This document shows, piece by piece, positions 24,315 through 26,259 of a stretch of 26,259 nt of DNA. The position numbers and the translations under genes were made by a program. A model generated the notes under the pieces. That model had not been told where the DNA came from. It made no database searches and saw nothing but the letters and a program-made list of their open reading frames with translations. Source of the DNA: Pseudomonadota bacterium (GTDB taxonomy: Bacteria > Pseudomonadota > Alphaproteobacteria > Rhizobiales > Devosiaceae); the NCBI GenBank assembly GCA_023428425.1, contig JAEYYP010000375.1, positions 1 to 26,259 on the forward strand, given 5' to 3'. Position 1 is the stretch's first letter, and each line of letters begins with the position of its first letter.

Positions 24315-24496
24315 CGAACCGGGTCTGGGAAGATCGTTAGCACCCTATCGATACACCTCGGGTCGATCGTTCGGGTGGAAATCCGGCTACGACAAACGTC
24401 TTAGGAAAAGGGGGCCCCGCAAGCTACCGGATGGCTTGCCCCCGAGGCGCTCGCGCTGTTTTCTGTGCCTCCCGCCACGGACTCCTGGTTTCCGCC

Positions 24497-25459
24497 ATGC
24501 CCTTCTTTGACCTGCCGCAGGACAAGCTCGCCGCCTACCGCTCGGGTACGCCGGCTCCCGCAGATTTCGACGCCTTCTGGCAGGCGACGCTCGGCGAGGC
24601 GCGGCAGCACCCGCTCGATGCCGAGTTCACGCCGCTCGACTACGGGCTCGATGCGTTCGACGTCTTCGACGTCACCTTCTCGGGCTTTGGCGGTCATCGT
24701 ATCAAGGGCTGGTACATCAAGCCCGCGGGTCGGGAACCATCGGGCACCGTGGTCAAGTTCATCGGCTATGGCGGCGGCCGCGGCTTTCCGCACGAGCACC
24801 TGCTGTGGCCGGCCACGGGCCGCGCCGTGTTCGTCATGGATACGCGGGGGCAGGGCAGCAGCTGGTCGGTGAGCGATACGGCCGACCCGGTCGGTTCAGA
24901 TCCGGCGCACCCGGGCTTCATGACCCGTGGCATCACCGACAAGTCGTCCTACTACTACCGCCGCGTCTACACCGATGGCGTGCGGGCGGTCGAGGCGGCA
25001 CTCACGCGCCCCGAGACCAACCCGGAGAAACTGGCGGTGGTCGGCGGCAGCCAAGGGGGCGGCATCTCGATTGCCGTGGCAGGGCTCGAGCCGAAGGTGA
25101 AGGCGGCGATGCCCGACGTGCCTTTCCTCAGCGATTTCCGCCGCGCGGTCGGCCTCACCGCCCGCGCCCCCTACAGCGAGATCGTGCGCTACCTCGTGGT
25201 GCATCGCGCCGGCGCGGAGAAAGTGTACGAGACGCTCAACTACTTCGACGGCATACATTTCTCGGCGCGGGCAAAGATGCCGGGGCTGTTCTCGGCCGGT
25301 CTCATGGACGATGTCTGTCCGCCTTCGACGGTCTACGCATCTTACAACGCCTGGGCCGGCGACAAGCAGATCGAGGTCTACGCCTTCAACAACCATGAAG
25401 GCGGCGGCGTCTTCCAGGATCGCGCCCAGGTGGCGTGGCTGAAGAAGGTCCTCGGCTAG
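24497..25459 (+). CDS. Acetyl xylan esterase / cephalosporin-C deacetylase (CE7 family)
   Basis: A 320-residue α/β-hydrolase of carbohydrate esterase family 7, which removes acetyl groups from xylo-oligosaccharides and from cephalosporin C. All the family signatures are present: RGQ at 117–119 (MDTRGQGSS), GGSQGG with nucleophile Ser185, Asp271 in GLMDDVCPPST, and His300 in NNHEGG. Size and catalytic spacing match B. subtilis and Thermotoga CE7 enzymes. No signal peptide is visible, consistent with the cytoplasmic location usual for CE7. I chose ATG 24497 (MPFFDLPQDKLAAYRSGTPAP) because the family begins there; ATG 24431 adds 22 unlikely residues inside a stem-loop. It is divergent from the DHA2 transporter and ends 3 bp from the convergent MFS gene. 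Confidence 0.94.
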   Translation: MPFFDLPQDKLAAYRSGTPAPADFDAFWQATLGEARQHPLDAEFTPLDYGLDAFDVFDVTFSGFGGHRIKGWYIKPAGREPSGTVVKFIGYGGGRGFPHEHLLWPATGRAVFVMDTRGQGSSWSVSDTADPVGSDPAHPGFMTRGITDKSSYYYRRVYTDGVRAVEAALTRPETNPEKLAVVGGSQGGGISIAVAGLEPKVKAAMPDVPFLSDFRRAVGLTARAPYSEIVRYLVVHRAGAEKVYETLNYFDGIHFSARAKMPGLFSAGLMDDVCPPSTVYASYNAWAGDKQIEVYAFNNHEGGGVFQDRAQVAWLKKVLG

Positions 25460-25462
25460 CGC

Positions 25463-26259
25463 TTACCCGGCGAGCGTGTCGACCTTGCGCAGCGCCGGGA
25501 ACAGCCGCGACCAGGCCAGCACGACGGCGATGGTGCCGATGCCGCCGACGGCAACGGCCATCACCGGGCTGATCAGGCCGGCCGAGATGCCGGCCCGGAA
25601 CTCGCCGAGCTGGTTGGACGTGCCGATGAACAGCGAATTCACCGCGTTCACCCGGCCGCGCATGTGGTCGGGGGTCATGAGCTGCACCAGCGAAGAGCGC
25701 ACCACGACGCTCACCGTATCTGCGGCACCAAGGATCAGCAGCATCAGCACCGACAGCCAGATGGTGGTCGAGTAGGCGAAAACGATTGTCGCCACCCCGA
25801 AGATGCCGACGGCCCAGAGCATCTTCAGCCCGACCTTGTGGGTCAGCGGAAAGCGCGCCAGCAGCAGCGACATCGCGACGGCACCCATGGCGGGGGCGGT
25901 GCGCAGCAGGCCGAGGGCCCATGGCCCGGCATCGAGGATATCGCGCGCGTAGATGGGCAGCAGCGCCGTGGCGCCACCGAGCAGCACCGCGAACATGTCG
26001 AGCGAGATGGACCCAAGCATCACGGGCTTCGACCAGATGAAGGCGACACCGGCCAACACCGACTCGAAGGTCACCGGGGCTCGGGGCGGCATCTTCGCGG
26101 GGGGAGCGATCCGGACGACGTTGTAGCTGGCCCCGAGGAAGGCGGCAGCCGCCGCCGCGAACGGCACGATGTCGCCGAAGCCGTAGAGCACGCCACCGAG
26201 CGCGGGGCCGATCACCAGCGCGGTCTGCACCACCGAGGTCGAGGTGGCGACCGCCTGCG
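25463..26259 (-). CDS. MFS transporter, EntS/MFS_3-like (5' end beyond window)
   Basis: The minus-strand frame ends with TAA at 25463 and is still open at the window edge, so at least 264 residues are seen and the N-terminal part is missing. A GTG at 26233 falls in the middle of a membrane segment (TSTSVVQTALVIGPALGGVLYG), so it is not the start. The visible part has the C-terminal half layout of 12-TM transporters such as EntS-like exporters (MFS_3): VIGPALGGVLYGFGD, then a loop with a Pro/Lys-rich PPAKMPPRAP, then segments including LLGGATALLPIYARDIL and LVQLMTPDHMRGRVNAVNSLFIG, a family-typical loop. It ends in RKVDTLAG. The substrate is unknown. It converges on the esterase gene with 3 bp between the stops. 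Confidence 0.88.
   Translation of the reverse strand, partial: QAVATSTSVVQTALVIGPALGGVLYGFGDIVPFAAAAAAFLGASYNVVRIAPPAKMPPRAPVTFESVLAGVAFIWSKPVMLGSISLDMFAVLLGGATALLPIYARDILDAGPWALGLLRTAPAMGAVAMSLLLARFPLTHKVGLKMLWAVGIFGVATIVFAYSTTIWLSVLMLLILGAADTVSVVVRSSLVQLMTPDHMRGRVNAVNSLFIGTSNQLGEFRAGISAGLISPVMAVAVGGIGTIAVVLAWSRLFPALRKVDTLAG

Noticed and set aside
22623..24404. A 593-codon plus-strand open frame opposite the DHA2 transporter
   Set aside because: It is extremely rich in Arg, Gly, Glu, Asp and His, a typical antisense of a membrane-protein gene.
24419..24439. Stem-loop GCAAGC/GCTTGC before the CE7 esterase gene as a riboswitch
   Set aside because: A lone 6-bp stem without other conserved elements is too little to support a riboswitch.
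1..26259. tRNA or rRNA genes, CRISPR arrays, insertion sequences, prophage or toxin–antitoxin modules
   Set aside because: No tRNA-like cloverleaf, spaced direct repeats, transposase motifs or phage genes were seen; intergenic spaces are short and account for little beyond the dyads listed.

Overview
This GC-rich window (roughly 64% G+C by eye) looks like chromosomal DNA of an alphaproteobacterium, most likely a Hyphomicrobiales/Devosia-like organism. The clues are a PopZ (DUF2497) gene between a TolC-family gene and valS, GANTC motifs, a cyclase–TolB–TPR fusion of a kind common in Rhizobiales, and the overall codon style. The genus is an inference. I see no rRNA, tRNA, IS element, prophage, CRISPR array or origin.

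Layout. (1) 1–5810: 3' end of a TolC-type outer-membrane efflux gene with a terminator, popZ, a small antisense orphan gene with atypical codons, then valS followed 17 bp later by a CorA/ZntB-type metal transporter. (2) 5811–8030: a structured leader, thrS and a strong terminator. (3) 8033–13295, all on the minus strand: a PAS-GGDEF-EAL protein, an adenylate cyclase–TolB–TPR fusion, a PilZ protein and a degenerate cupin, giving a second-messenger block. (4) 13366–15634: an ECF42-type sigma factor with a TPR tail, divergent from an NADPH:FMN reductase-like flavoprotein across a palindrome-rich gap; tandem hairpins close the flavoprotein gene. (5) 15766–20585: Kup potassium transporter, then a translationally coupled pair: an FAD-dependent monooxygenase-like protein and a saccharopine-dehydrogenase-like/DUF4166 fusion. 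(6) 20589–22762, minus strand: a secreted hypothetical protein, an Old Yellow Enzyme (NamA/XenA type) and a small lipoprotein. (7) 22899–26259: a DHA2-type multidrug MFS transporter divergent from a CE7 acetyl-xylan/cephalosporin-C deacetylase, which converges on a second, truncated MFS gene.

How the genes may work together. Most of the window is housekeeping (valS, thrS, popZ, kup) with accessory redox and transport genes between. The PAS-GGDEF-EAL, cyclase and PilZ genes may form a local c-di-GMP/cAMP signalling group. The FAD enzyme and the DUF4166 fusion are coupled by an overlapping stop/start and probably act in one uncharacterised pathway. That pair, the sigma factor with no DGPF/YCII partner in view, and the thrS leader structure are the items most worth a second look. 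I found no clear evidence of a wholly new defence or mobile system.
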